Assembly (NCBI GenBank): GCA_018398585.1
Contig: JAGTTD010000026.1
Location: 1,865,001-1,929,000 of the forward strand
Direction of reading: 5' to 3'
Origin: Simmondsia chinensis
Lineage: Eukaryota > Streptophyta > Magnoliopsida > Caryophyllales > Simmondsiaceae
DNA length: 64,000 bases
Shown: positions 1 to 11,733 of the stretch, piece after piece
How positions within the stretch are numbered: the first letter of the stretch is position 1
Layout of the letters: each line of letters opens with the position of its first letter
Made by a program: the position numbers and the translations under genes
Notes under the pieces: generated by a model
Databases searched by the model: none
What the model was told of the DNA's origin: nothing
The model's input: only the letters and a program-made list of their open reading frames with translations

Positions 1-188
1 TTGAATATGGTGCAGTTCCAGCTTATTTTCGGTTGTCATTGATCATTACTAGCTTTGTTGTATATTTTGGACTTTCTTGTGTTATTTCTATTTCGTAGCT
101 ATGTATATTTCCTGTAACCTTGTACTCATTTGTACCATTGGAGATCTCAGTCTCGCTCCTGCTCAAAAATTATAAAAAAAAAAAAAAA
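1..188 (+). mobile_element. 3' end of a retrotransposed sequence with poly(A) tail
   Basis: The first 188 bases end in a run of A at 174-188 after a T-rich, non-coding stretch, like the 3' end of a plant L1-type LINE or a retrocopy. It lies in the intron that follows exon 3 of the bHLH gene, in the opposite orientation. The start is outside the window, so neither the element type nor a target-site duplication can be checked. Confidence 0.3.
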
Positions 189-211
189 GAATAATCTGGA
201 GCAGTTCATAC

Positions 212-2088
212 TTTAGTGCCATTTGGGACAAGGTTTTGCAAGATTTTTAGTCTCTCATTTATTCTCATCCTCCTCCTCTGCATTAGTAAGAGAAAGCAAA
301 TATAAGCAGAAACACAATAGTTAGTAAAATACAGTATATGAATTAAACAGAATTTAATAAGTATACATGAAATTTTTGGTTAAAAATTCGTTAACTTTTA
401 AAAATATGTATATTGATACATTCATATCTAAAATGACTTCTTTTAAAACACATTGTTTGATATGTTAGCCAATAATGGTCGTAGCAAGCAGTACTTTATG
501 CATACTTATAAGCGCAAAGTATAGACTATATACTTAATTTAGGATGATTATTTTCAGCTAATAATTTGTCTTTTGAACGGAAAAACCATTGATACATGTT
601 ATAAGACATGTATCATGTGAATAATATCAAGAAAAAGCGTATTTTACTGTGTTATTGGCCATTATACATAAACGCCCTTTCTAAACAGAAAAATACGAAT
701 ATGTGTTCCAATAGAAAAGGTACAAAAACAACAATACCCGAGCATAGAGGCTTTGGGGATCAGTGGCAGCACCTCTGCTGGCTCTTTTCTTTCCTTGCAA
801 TGCGACCATCACAGTCTCCTTAGATTCAGGATTTTCCTGTACATTATTAATTGAATTTACTCCAGTAGAAACAGAAACACTCGGATAGACTTTGATTTCA
901 TCTGGGATTTCTGTCGCATTAGACTCGGAATCGGAGCTTCCACTGCTAAGATTTTGCCCATTTCCACCATTATAATCATCCTCATCTTTCCTATTATTCT
1001 TCCTTTTTCCTTTGTGGGCCTGCCAAAAAAAAAAAATTATCATGAAGAATATTGTCAAACCATCAATTTGCAACGGCAGATATGTTGTTTCAGAGCAATA
1101 AAGGACTCCACATGTAAGCCTAGTAACAAGTCCCGCATTAGAGTAGTGGCAAAGACGGTCAACTGATAAGTCTAACGGGATGGATGCTCCACCTGTCAGA
1201 GAACTATCTCAAAAGCTTTAAGTAGAAAGGTGAAGGCTCGTAAATAATTTTTTATACTATAACATGCCCCCTTAACGCGAATGCGCATTGAGCTTGAAGG
1301 ATGGATAGGGCATTGCTCCATCTCATACCTTGTGCTAAAATAATATTAGCATAAGAGTCGGGTCTATTGGACTTCAAACCCGCAATCTATCAATCAATAA
1401 GACTTCGATTTCATATTAAGAAACCAATTATTCCAAAAGATAAAGCTGATTGGTGAAAGCCTTAAAATAATTTTTATACTTTAGACCACCTAATAACAAT
1501 TGGTTTCGTGATGAGATCTCATTTTGGCTTACATTTGGATCTTGCATCCAAACCCCGTGGGACTAAGTTTGAGCCCAATAAATTTCACATAACGCTACTT
1601 ACAGCAACCGAAGCTCGAGCTTTCTTCCTACGAGTAGGAAATGAGTCAATTTTCCCTTCGACGGCTTCAATTTCTGATTCATTGCGCTTCCTCTTAACGC
1701 ACAGCGAGCCACGATTCACCGACACACTATCATCTGCATTGTTCATGGGACAAGCACTCGACACCTTATGTACAGAGAAAACCTCATCATTCATTTCTTG
1801 AAGAAAAAGCAGCGGAAATGAACTGTCATTTTTGACATCCCTCATATAAATATCATCCGGAAAACAAATATTGGTTGCCAGTAATAAGTCAGCGTACTCA
1901 TTCTGACTATGATTTAGAACCACGTTATCTTCAGGTACGAGACTTGATGAGGTCCGTAGGCTAAGATTATCATCTTGGCTCGAAGGTGGCGAGTAACCGA
2001 GTAACTCGCCAGGAAAATTAGGCTCGTTGGTTGAAAACATTTTGAAAATTGATTCCCATTCTCTGTCAAGAAACGTCCCCGTCTCCAT
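212..2088 (-). CDS. RSL/RHD6-type bHLH transcription factor, three exons, 3' part beyond window
   Basis: Three exons join in phase 0: 2088-1603 (162 codons, GTAAGT donor), 1019-738 (94 codons, acceptor GGCAG, donor GTATTG) and 277-212 (22 codons). The product begins METGTFLDREWES, then has a Ser/Asp-rich middle and a KRKR-type basic patch. Exon 2 ends ASRGAATDPQSLYAR, the signature just before the bHLH of RSL proteins. Exon 3 gives basic region, helix 1 and loop start (RINERLKILQNLVPNGTK), so the next exon should begin VDISTMLEEA, as in relatives, but it lies left of the window. RSL factors are nuclear E-box-type activators; known members drive root-hair and other tip-growing cell development. 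An upstream in-frame ATG at 2107-2109 would add seven residues; the ATG at 2086-2088 fits family N-termini better. At basic-region position 14 there is Met where relatives have Glu; this is not the main DNA-reading position. Intron 1 holds a TRIM. Confidence 0.85.
1194..1485 (-). mobile_element. Complete 292-bp TRIM (miniature LTR retrotransposon)
   Basis: It sits in intron 1 of the bHLH gene. Two ~71-bp LTRs (1194-1264 and 1414-1485) flank about 150 bp. The 5-bp duplication CCACC is at 1189-1193 and 1486-1490. Read on the minus strand, a purine tract (AAGGGGG) precedes the 3' LTR, the LTR carries AGTATAAAA, and a decayed initiator-Met primer site follows the 5' LTR. It has no coding capacity, so it depends on another retrotransposon. 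The same unit forms the array near 19-21 kb. Confidence 0.75.
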
Positions 2089-2202
2089 TTTTTTGGGCCT
2101 TTTCGACACCGAAGAGAAAAACGAGGAAGGAGCAGAATCAGAGAGGGTTCAATTTTGAGTCAAGGAGCTCAAATGAGACATAGAAAAGTGTATGGTAGGG
2201 AC

Positions 2203-2211
2203 ATATTTATA
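2203..2211 (-). promoter_or_regulatory. TATA box of the bHLH gene
   Basis: TATAAATAT on the minus strand, about 115 nt upstream of the chosen ATG. It is the only good TATA in the proximal upstream region. The region up to 2892 is AT-rich with no other gene; I see no further regulatory site I could defend. Confidence 0.5.
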
Positions 2212-2892
2212 CTATTCTATGACATGGAATGTCAACACAAGGTATAAATGTATAGTATAATCGTTCTGGTACTACAATTAGTTATATGTTTGAAAGAATT
2301 ATTGCATAAGTCCTTAACTTATAAAGATACATAGAAGAGATGTAATCAAATAGGATAATGCATCATCATGTAACACAGATCAAAATTTTATATTAGCTAA
2401 TTTAAGGCTGCAACTTCAAACTAAGCTTATAAGTTTCGAAAGAGTATATAAATGTTTAATTTAACTTCATTTTACTTCAAGTTAAGAAAATAGGTTTATT
2501 TATCTGTATGCATTGGTAGGATCGATAGAATTATAAAATCATTATGATCACATCTGTTAGTTTCTTTTAATATCAACGAATCATAAGATTTTATAAAATT
2601 AAGATTATACTAAGAATTAGGATCAAAAGTTTAATAACCATGGTTTAATTTTTTTTTTGGGAACACGACCGTGGTTTAAAGTCAATGGTCACTTTTTGGT
2701 AACCGAGGTTTCCAGGTCAACTTAAGTATAACTTGAATAATTCACTTTATATTACAATACCAACTAATGTATGCATTTCGCAATATTATCTATGTGCAGA
2801 TGCCTTTGTAATATTAATATATCATATGTAGATCTTTATATTCCTAATTATGTATGTGAATATGCATAGAAGCAAATTGATGATATTTCAAT

Positions 2893-3461
2893 GGGAATTT
2901 ATCACTTAATTACCGTAAGCTTTGGATATTTAACACCTAAGTACCATGATGCTTTAATATATACAATGAGGTACCGTAAGTTTTAAAGATTTTGTCGTTT
3001 AGTACCTAGAATCTAGAAATTTTATTGATCAAGTACTCTCTACAAAATTTTGTGAATTTTTATTAGAAATTGCAAATGCAAAACATAATTAGAACAATAT
3101 ATAGGTGTCCTCTCTCATGATGCTAAGGATTTTTTTGTCTTAGAGGCTAACATGACACATTATTTCACTAATATATAGATATATTTTGTTATAATTCACT
3201 GAATTTTTAGCGCTGAACTTTCTGAAAATATTGATATAGCACATATATATTGTTGTAATAATGTACCATATCAACATGTTATGGTGAAAATTGGTCGCAT
3301 TTTGACAAAAATTACTAAGTTCCTATCTAGGGTACCTAAGTAATAAAATTTTGGAACTTCGGGTTATCTCATTATATATATATATATATATATATATTCA
3401 AATGTCAAAGAACCTAAGTGATAAATACTCAAACCTCAGGATACCTAAGCGATAATTTGCC
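2893..3461. mobile_element. MITE, family with TIR GGGAAATTATCACTT
   Basis: Imperfect inverted ends: GGGAATTTATCACTTAA on the left, AAGCGATAATTTGCC on the right. Both ends carry subterminal repeats about keeping or losing ACCTAAGT motifs. There is an internal (TA)n run near 3372-3398. The same family recurs at 16693-17246. Flanking 9-mers match only partly, so the duplication has decayed. Confidence 0.5.
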
Positions 3462-3825
3462 TATTATAGTTTTTAGAAGGGTTGCTTGACGGGAGTAAAA
3501 TAATGGGTTATGAAGAATTTCCTACTGATTAATGATCTGCAGGAGTCCAAATGTGGGGCCAATAACAGACAGATACAACTCAGAGAAGAATCAAGTTTAC
3601 ATTGCTGGTATATTATTAAAATGCATAAAAATAATACTATAAGTCCTCTAAGGAAAACAAAAATTCCCATTTTCAGTACACTTGTCAAAAAGTTACTGGA
3701 TCATTGAATGACAATTTTTTGAGTTAGACTTTTAGTTATACTTAACATCTCGATTTGTTCAATTGAATTTTTAGTCTATAAACTTTTTAATTGAACCTTG
3801 TAAGTATACTTAACATCTCAATTCA
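3462..3825. other. No gene; short direct repeat
   Basis: AT-rich spacer. A ~25-bp direct repeat containing TATACTTAACATCTC occurs near 3736 and 3801. Short ORFs here show no recognisable protein. Confidence 0.4.
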
Positions 3826-4083
3826 GGGTTCATTTACCACGCCTTAATGCACCGGATCCCATTAGAATTCCGAAATTAAGCGTGCTTGGACAAGAGTAGT
3901 ATCAGGATGAGTGACCTCCTGGAAAGTCCTCATGTTGCCAACCCGATAAGGTTGGGGGTCCTCGAAAACAGCCTCTTGGCAGGGTTACACCTTAAAGAGG
4001 TAAGGCTGCGTACATCCACCCCTAGACCCCGCTTAGGTGGGAGCCCATGAGGTGATGAGTTTGTTGTTGTTGTTGTCGTCGTC
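3826..4083 (+). mobile_element. 5S rRNA-derived SINE, copy A
   Basis: 3827-3938 aligns along most of a plant 5S rRNA gene (GCACCGGATCCCAT, AGCGTGCTTGG, GTGACCTCCTGG, GTCCTCATGTTGC). It runs directly into a 3' module (3939-4065: CTCGAAAACAGCCTC, AAGGCTGCGTACATC, GGTGGGAGCCC) that is the same as the 3' end of the RTE LINEs in this window. The end is (TTG)n passing into (TCG)n. I find no clear target-site duplication for this copy. Confidence 0.75.
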
Positions 4084-4367
4084 CATAAGTTACAGTGAAA
4101 TCTATCACCCTGACTCCGATGACAGCTCCTTGGTGCCCCTTCCAACACCCTCATCATGCTCAGATCTCCTCCAACATTAGTTCGCGTCGGTGGGGGAAGA
4201 GCTGGGTGAGAAACTTGTGTCGGGGGTTCTAGTGGAAGAGGAGTTGGGTGAAGGAGCTGGTGTTGATAGCGAAGAGCCGGATGAAGGGTCAGGGTCAGTG
4301 TCAGTGGTGAAGGAGCTTGGTGAGTACGCCAGTGACAAGTGGTGAGGCACTCAGCGGTGCAACGCAT
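4084..4367. other. Unassigned GC-richer stretch
   Basis: Locally GC-rich with GAG/GGT-rich codon-like pattern on the plus strand, but no intact ORF with a recognisable protein. The sequence appears to resume after the nested elements at about 14,478. It may be a fragment of a decayed coding sequence; function unknown. Confidence 0.25.
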
Positions 4368-5081
4368 AAGGCTGGTAGGGGTGTATCTGAGCCCCTCGCG
4401 AGTAGCTCGGATAAAACTTGACTCGAACTCGAATTAATCGAGTTCTAGTATCAAAACATATTCGATCAATAAATGAGTACGAGTCGAGTAGTTCAATACT
4501 CGACTCAATACTTGGCTTCGTTTGGTATAGTTGAGTTGCAATTGATAACTAATCGTTTAATGTACTCAATAAAATTTGTATTAAGAGGAATTGCGTATTA
4601 AAATGTTTGTGATTTATGGTTCTTTTCGTTAAAATGTAGTGTAAGTATCACGTAACCAAGTTGAGTATAAGTAATTGTCGAGTATAAGGAATAATATCAT
4701 AATGGAATGAATATGTCAAAACCGAATAATTTACCAAATTGGCACATTTGGCAAAAAAATTTACCAAAATGGCACGGTTGTAAAAATATTTATGAAAATG
4801 GCACACTTTGTTGTAGCGTTACCAGCAAACGCCGTTTGGAAAGGCGTCTGAAGAAGAAGAAAATTTGAATGCCTTTCGTACGCCGTCGTTTGTCACCCCC
4901 CACGTGAACCCTATAACCCTCCCGGTCATATGGCAGCCCTAACTCTAATTCAATTGACAACAAAATAATAAAGTGAAGTATCAAAAAAAATTTAGTAAAG
5001 TCACATTATTTAATATATAGAGTAATAAATAAGGAAAAAATGCATTGTAATAATAAAATACAAAAAAATAAGCAACGTAAA

Positions 5082-7193
5082 TTATGGTACAAAACGTGAC
5101 GTCAATCTACGACGGGGTTCACCACGATACTGTGAGGGTGAAAACTCCGTTTGAACCGCAAAACTATATTGCGGACGTTCACGTCTACTTCCTTCTACAT
5201 CACCAAATGAACGATAGTCAAACTCTTCTTTTTGCATAGCCTGATCAAATTGATGTCCCTCACTGACAGTATCTATTGCGCTACAGCAAGTAGTTAGCCA
5301 TTCTGTGGAGACAGACTCTACAGTGTGGCCAACAGTGTTACATAGCCCCTGAACTGCCTTTTTAGCATGCTTTTTAAGAACATCGACCTCGCAAATAGTA
5401 CATTCAAATGTTAACGAAACATATTGTGGAATAAAAAAAGAGACAAATGTTTTCAAAGTGCTTACTACTCTTTGAATTTGGTTGCCACTTGGCTCATAAC
5501 GAAGCCGGGATCGACGCGGAACATGCACTTCATGCCGTACTATAAGACGCCTAGTGATAGAGGAGTACCATCGCATATAATTTGTAGGCGATGTAGGAGG
5601 ATGACGTAGATTGGCGATATAATCCATCCGTGTGCATACCGCGATCCAGTTCGAATGATAGATCTCCCAATTCTCGTCAGACCTGCCCGAACGAGATGTA
5701 TTGTGCAATGAGTCGAGAGTGTCGGTGTCGATATAATTCGGGATATGCTGCGTTAATCAAAATTGACGCAACACTCTGTCAGGGCAATGCAGCTCTACAA
5801 TGCCAAAGCATATCATTGGTCCCTGATATCGCAAGATATGACGACCCTCGACACAAATCGCGGGCAAGGTACTTAACCGAGATTGCCAGTAAGGCGTCCA
5901 TTGAACCTAAGCACAGATAAAATAACTTAGTTATTACATTAAATATTAACAATACAGAATTGTGTCTATTTTTATATATATACCTGATGTGGCTCTTTGA
6001 CATCAAGTTGGTCCCTGTAGAAGGACTGGCATTGCCTTGGATTCTCGCGGAATGTCAGGGCGGCAACCGAGCTGATCAAGTACGAAGTAAATTATTTTAA
6101 TACAAATGTAATATTACATATACATTAAATCAAGATGTACAAAATATTTTCTCTTACTGAGATCCCAAAGGCAGCAACGGATCATTGATTGCAGGTGCAA
6201 GTGGACGGGGCGCGGATATAAACGGTCGACCAATGTGTAAATGCTCCCATGACCAGAACTACACATGTAATGGCACGTAGGAATTAGGGATTTAATACAT
6301 TAAAGAATTAAACATGAATATAATTGGCCGTCCATACCTGGAGCAATAAAACACACCCGCCGATTTGGGTGCGGCCCGCCATGCAACACTGGCACATTTG
6401 TCTGTATAGGTTGGCAAGAACAGCTGACCCCCAGCTGTACTCACTACACCCCTCCATCGTTTCGAGCAATGGAAGATAGACCATCGATGTCCAACTACCA
6501 GTGCTGTTGGTGAACAACAGAGAGCCGAACATATGAAGGATGTAGAATCTGGCGTGTTGTAACAACACTTACTCATCAGCGTGCGTTGGGGGGGCTTGTG
6601 CACACAGTTCCCCCAACCATGTGCTTCTTAATAGGCTGCCCTTTATTGCTCGTGGTGGGGGGACTGCACCCTATAAAGAATGACAGAGGTTCTGCCAATT
6701 GTGGGTAGTGCTACCAGTGACTGCTCGACCGTCTATGCGTAGACCCAGTAAGACGGCAACATCCTGCAGTGTTGGTGTCATCTCACCAACACTTAGGTGG
6801 AATATATGGGTCTCCCGCCTCCGCCTCTCTAATAAAGCACCAATCAATGCGTTATCAATCTGGATGTGACCTACTTGGGTCACTCCGATGAGTCCAGCCT
6901 GTACGACATAAGGTCGCACCGGTGGCTGAAGGTTTGACAGTTGGTGAATCCTTACCCTGAACTCATCATTGCCCTGTAACACAAAGACATTAAATATATT
7001 AATCAACTATTTGAATAATTAGAACTCAAAATTATAGGAGAAATATTGATTACTGACATACTGTTTCATTCCAAACATCCTCCGACCGATGACGCTCTTG
7101 AAGACGAAACACAGATCTGTCATCTGGACCCAGATTCTGCTCACCATGCCGAGCAGTCGAAGTCGAAGCATATCCTCCTAGTGTTCTTACCAT
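5082..7193 (-). pseudogene. Plant-mobile-domain (PMD, aminotransferase-like) gene, left arm
   Basis: Mirror copy of the gene at 11734-13842. The ATG is at 7191-7193. The exons encode ERRRRETHIFHLSVGEMTPT, LQDVAVLLGLRIDGRAV, FGSLLFTNSTGSW, YSWGSAVLANLYRQ and QIGGCVLLLQ, the classic PMD core. Then follow a WEHLHIGRP segment, FYRDQLDV...PHQ|VQWTPY, and a basic Arg-rich tail ending in SRFVP. PMD proteins are found both as host genes (MAIN/MAIL family, silencing and genome stability) and inside transposons. Here the gene belongs to the element. Damage shared with the other arm: TAA after THADE and TGA after VLRPF. This arm keeps the CAG codon at the end of exon 4, where the other arm has TAG. The final exon is open from the splice site to the stop. 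Confidence 0.75.
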
Positions 7194-7361
7194 CTCTCTA
7201 GAAAAATTGAAAATAGTAACCAATATCTATGGGCCAACAATAAAATTACACATATTACAGCATTATTATCGAGCACAATACAAAAATGAAATTACATTTA
7301 TTATTATTATGTAACTACAGTAAATAATGAATGAAATGCAGGTATGAACCTAAGTACAACA

Positions 7362-9347
7362 TTATTGTTGTCTATTAGAACATGTTTTTTTTTTATTGTG
7401 CCCCCTTTTATTACATATGCTACATTTATTTTTGGACGAGCCCTCCCTTGCGTCCATTTCGTTATGTAGCCGGGTTGAGCATGGCCGTTCTCTACCATGC
7501 CTCCACCTTGTGTGATCTGCAACCACTATAGGTCCAATGTACTCCGGCCATAGACACTGATTGGGAAGGGGGTGAAACAATGGAGTATACGCACTTGCGT
7601 ACATGGTAAGGCTTAAAAATGGATCAACATACTGTCCTTACTCGAGCCGAGATGCGGTACAACATGTGAGCACGGACGATGATACAGTTGCCATGTACCA
7701 CAAGTGCAACTCCATTCGTTCAGCGTTACAGTATGGTGAGTCTCCCTTCTGTATTCTGATTCAGTCTGCCTACTCGAAGTTGTTACCTGGAACTCCATAG
7801 TGTTTCGGTCAAACAACATCACTGTATGTCTCCTTGATTTCAAGGTGGCAAGTTCTATTTCAGCAAATACTTTCGGTGGCTATAAAAGACCCTGTGAAAA
7901 ATATGCCCCAGCTACATTCCTGCGATTAACGAAATATTTATTGCATCGATAAAATGTCATCTCCACAAGGGCAGTTACTGGGAGGGCTCGTCCCACTTTT
8001 AAAACGCCGTTGAACACTTCCGATATATTAGTGGTCATGTTGCCATAGCGATAACCACCATCATACGAAAGTGCCCAACGTTCTTTGGGCTCCCGTTCAA
8101 TCCACTGTCTGATCTCATCATTGGCGTGTATGCAATGGTAATACAAAGCATCGAACTTCCTCAAGGAAAGTTCCCTCGCCATCTCACTTAACCTCTTCTT
8201 CAGTGTAGCATTTTTGAATCTGTGATTGAAGTTACTAACAAGGTGACGAGTGCAGTAATGATGCTGCCCTTCAGGCTCAGGCCAAATGATTGACATCCCA
8301 TTCTTGATGCCAGCATGTCGATAAGATATAATACATATCGGTTGGCGATCGCCTGTCACATATGTACGTAGACAGAACAGGAACCAACCCCAACTCCATG
8401 CGTCCTCTTGGTCCACGAGAGCAAAACACAATGGGTATATACCATTGTTAGCGTCAAATGCGACAACTACCAGCAGCTTCCCCATATAAATGGGTACCAT
8501 CAATACTGACCAGTGGACGGCAACACTTGAATCCCTCAATAGATGCACCAAATGCCCAAAAAACTCCGCGAAAGATTGCCTCGTCTCCCACCATGCTTTT
8601 ATATTGGCAGTCGACAGCAGTGCCTGGATTTGACTGTTGCAATGCAGTCAGCAGCTTAGGTAGCATCGGAAATGCATCCTCATGGAAGCCAAGCAACCGC
8701 TCAATTACTTCCTGTTTTGCTATCCATGCCTTCCGATACGAAATGTTGTACGCATGTTGTTGTACTGCTGCTCAAATTGCTGCAATATTCATTTTAAGAT
8801 CAACAGTCACAATAAGTGACACTATAGTAGCAACAAAATTTGACGTCAAGGCACGGTTGTCTTCCGCCAATACAATGGTAGAACATATATGTGGCCCCCT
8901 CAAAACCGAAATCTCAAACGCCCCTAGTCTTTGTTTGAGCGTCCAACGCAAATACCACTTGCATGGTGGTGCTTGCACGCACCTTAGGGCTACGTAATTG
9001 GGCTTCGACCTGTGCACTATATATTCCAGCTCGTTTTTTATGTGCCACTCCTTAACTGCATTGACTAATTCTTCCTTCATTTGGAACACTTGTCCCTCCT
9101 CCAAGACAGTTCCTGTTGACCGAAAGCTTCTACTTTCCTCCCAGTCAGAAGATACTGCCTGGTCTGCCCATGAGACGTCTTCGAATTCAGGAATAGGAGC
9201 TTGGGCAAATGAAGGCCCGGCACCATCATCATCATCATGTAGTTCATCCTCCTCGTCAAACCCCACATATGCATCTTCATCGGATGCCTTGGAATCATTG
9301 TTGGCATAAGCCCTATCAAACATAGTTGCGCTCTCGTTCGCAACCAT
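7362..9347 (-). pseudogene. MURA-type MULE transposase, left arm
   Basis: Mirror copy of 9578-11565. The ATG is at 9345-9347, followed by a long acidic N-terminus (DEEDELHDDDDGAG), the MuDR DNA-binding region, and the MULE core. A SWIM finger (CTCGTWQLYHRPCSH) and a zinc knuckle (CSICNKRGHNKKKTC) form the C-terminus. It shares with the other arm the frameshift within GTHLYG...GKLL, the Asp-to-Tyr change in IISYRHAG, the stop after YFSQGLL and the frameshift after the SWIM finger. Private damage: TGA at about 8770-8772. The private TAG of the other arm (NQSL*) is intact here (NQCLWPEY). It cannot make an active transposase. Confidence 0.85.
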
Positions 9348-9400
9348 TCAATATTATTTCAAAACATACAACTAATAATTTTTTCAGCATCTTATTATTC

Positions 9401-9512
9401 AAAACAAATTTTTTAACATGCTATTATATATATTGCAATTATTTTATTAATTTTACAAAACAAATTTTTTAACATGCTATTATATATATTACAATTATTT
9501 TATTAATTTTAC
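9401..9512. repeat. 56-bp tandem duplication in the palindrome centre
   Basis: Two copies (9401-9456, 9457-9512) differing at about one base make up nearly the whole unpaired spacer between the arms. They are AT-rich (AACATGCTATTATATATATT...). The spacer sits head-to-head between the two transposase starts, so it would also be the shared promoter region. Confidence 0.85.
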
Positions 9513-9577
9513 TAAATCAACATTGAATAATAAGATGATGAAAAAATTATTAGTTGTATGTTTTGAAATAATATTGA

Positions 9578-11565
9578 ATGGTTGCGAACGAGAGCGCAAC
9601 TATGTTTGATAGGGCTTATGCCAACAATGATTCCAAGGCATCCGATGAAGATGCATATGTGGAGTTTGACGAGGAGGATGAACTACATGATGATGATGAT
9701 GGTGCCGGGCCTTCATTTGCCCAAGCTCCTATTCCTGAATTCGAAGACGTCTCATGGGCAGACCAGGCAGTATGTTCTGACTGGGAGGAAAGCAGAAGCA
9801 TTCGGTCAACAGGAACTGTCTTGGAGGAGGGACAAGTGTTCCAAACGAAGGAAGAATTAGTCAATGTAGTTAAGGAGTGGCACATAAAAAACGAGCTGGA
9901 ATATATAATGCACAGGTCGAAGCCCAATTACGTAGCCCTAAGGTGCGTGCAAGCACCACAATGCAAGTGGTATTTGCGTTGGACGCTCAAACAAAGACTA
10001 GGGGCGTTTGAGATTTCGGTTTTGAGGGGGCCACATATATGTTCTACCACTGTATTGGCGGAAGACCACCGTGCCTTGACATCAAATTTTGTTGCTACTA
10101 TAGTATCACTTATTGTGACTGCTGATCTTAAAATGAATATTGCAGCAATTCGAGCAGCAGTACAACAACAACATGGGTACAACATTTCGTATCGGAAGGC
10201 ACGGATAGCAAAACAGGAAGTGATTGAGCGGTTGTTTGGCTTCCATGAGGATGCATTTCCGATGCTACCTAAGCTGCTGACTGCATTGCAACAGTCAAAT
10301 CCAGGCACTGCTATCGACTGCCAATATAAAAGCATGGTGGGAGACGAGGCAATCTTTCGCGGAGTTTTTTGGGCATTTGGTGCATCTATTGAGGGATTCA
10401 AGTGTTGTCGTTCACTGGTCAGTATTGATGGTACCCATTTATATGGGGAAGCTGCTGGTAGTTGTCGCATTTGACGCTAATAATGGTATATACCCATTGT
10501 GTTTTGCTCTTGTGGACCAAGAGGACGCATGGAGTTGGGGTTGGTTCCTGTTTTGTCTACGTACATATGTGACAGGCGATCGCCAACCGATATGTATTAT
10601 ATCTTATCGACATGCTGGCATCAAGAATGGGATGTCAATCATTTGGCCTGAGCCTGAAGGGCAGCATCGTTACTGCACTCGCCACCTTGTTAGTAACTTC
10701 AATCACAGATTCAAAAATGCTACACTGAAGAAGAGGTTAAGTGAGATGGCGAGGGAACCTTCCTGGAGGAAGTTCGATGCTTTGTATTACCATTTCATAC
10801 ACGCCAATGATGAGATCAGACAGTGGATTGAACGGGAGCCCAAAGAACGTTGGGCACTTTCGTATGATGGTGGTTATCGCTATGGCAACATGACCACTAA
10901 TATATCGGAAGTGTTCAACGGCGTTTTAAAAGTGGGACGAGCCCTCCCAGTAACTGCCCTTGTGGAGATGACATTTTATCGATGCAATAAATATTTCGTT
11001 AATCGCAGGAATGTAGCTGGGGTATATTTTTCACAGGGTCTTTTATAGCCACCGAAAGTCTTTGCCGAAATAGAACTTGCCACCTTGAAATCAAGGAGAC
11101 ATACAGTGACGTTGTTTGATCGAAACACTATGGAGTTCCAGGTAACAACTCCGAGTAGGCAGACTGAATCAGGATACAGAAGGGAGACTCACCATACTGT
11201 AACGCTGAACGAATGGAGTTGCACTTGTGGTACATGGCAACTGTATCATCGTCCGTGCTCACATGTTGTACCGCATCTCGGCTCGAGTACGGACAGTATG
11301 TTGATCCATTTTTAAGCCTTACCATGTACGCAAGTGCGTATGCTCCATTGTTTCACCCCCTTCCCAATCAGTCTCTATAGCCGGAGTACATTGGACCTAT
11401 AGTGGTTGCAGATCACACAAGGTGGAGGCATGGTAGAGGACGGCCATGCTCAACCCGGCTACATAACGAAATGGACGCAAGGGAGGGCTCGTCCAAAAAT
11501 AAATGTAGCATATGCAATAAAAGGGGGCACAATAAAAAAAAACATGTTCTAATAGACAACAATAA
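9578..11565 (+). pseudogene. MURA-type MULE transposase, right arm
   Basis: 9578-10474 encodes an acidic N-terminus and MuDR domain (VFQTKEELVNVVKEWHIKN, CKWYLRWTLKQRLGAFEI, HICSTT) and the start of the MULE core (SIDGTHLYG). A small deletion at about 10,445 shifts the frame; the core resumes as GKLLVVVAFDANNGIYPL in 10,430-11,048. First catalytic Asp (SIDGT) and the Glu (MTTNISEVFN) are present, but the second Asp is Tyr (TAT at 10605-10607, IISYRHAG). An in-frame TAG at 11046-11048 is followed in the same frame by PPKVFAEIEL and the SWIM finger. Another frameshift near 11,275 precedes YGQYVDPFLSLTMYASAY and the zinc knuckle. It would have acted in the nucleus, cutting at the element ends. 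As read it is dead, and most lesions are shared by both arms. Confidence 0.85.
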
Positions 11566-11733
11566 TGTTGTACTTAGGTTCATACCTGCATTTCATTCAT
11601 TATTTACTGTAGTTACATAATAATAATAAATGTAATTTCATTTTTGTGTTGTGCTAGATAAGAATGCTGTAATATGTGTAATTTTATTGTTAGCCCATAG
11701 ATATTGGTTACTATTTTCAATTTTTCTAGAGAG

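Larger units (their letters stand above)
4724..9402 (-). repeat. Left arm of the giant inverted repeat
   Basis: Near-identical reverse complement of 9523-14304. The arm is about 100 bp shorter, mainly because it lacks the small palindromes near 14040-14210. It carries a CGA-to-TGA stop in the transposase at about 8770 that the right arm lacks. Confidence 0.9.

Noticed and set aside
3826..4083. Functional 5S rRNA gene
   Set aside because: 5S genes lie in tandem arrays with T-run terminators. Here single diverged copies are fused to a LINE-type tail and flanked by target-site duplications.
3930..4367. 145-codon ORF on the minus strand
   Set aside because: It runs through the SINE tail and a low-complexity stretch in antisense; composition is Pro/Thr/Leu-rich without a domain.
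8458..9309. Long plus-strand ORFs opposite the left-arm transposase
   Set aside because: They are antisense shadows of the transposase, and mirror images appear opposite the right arm.
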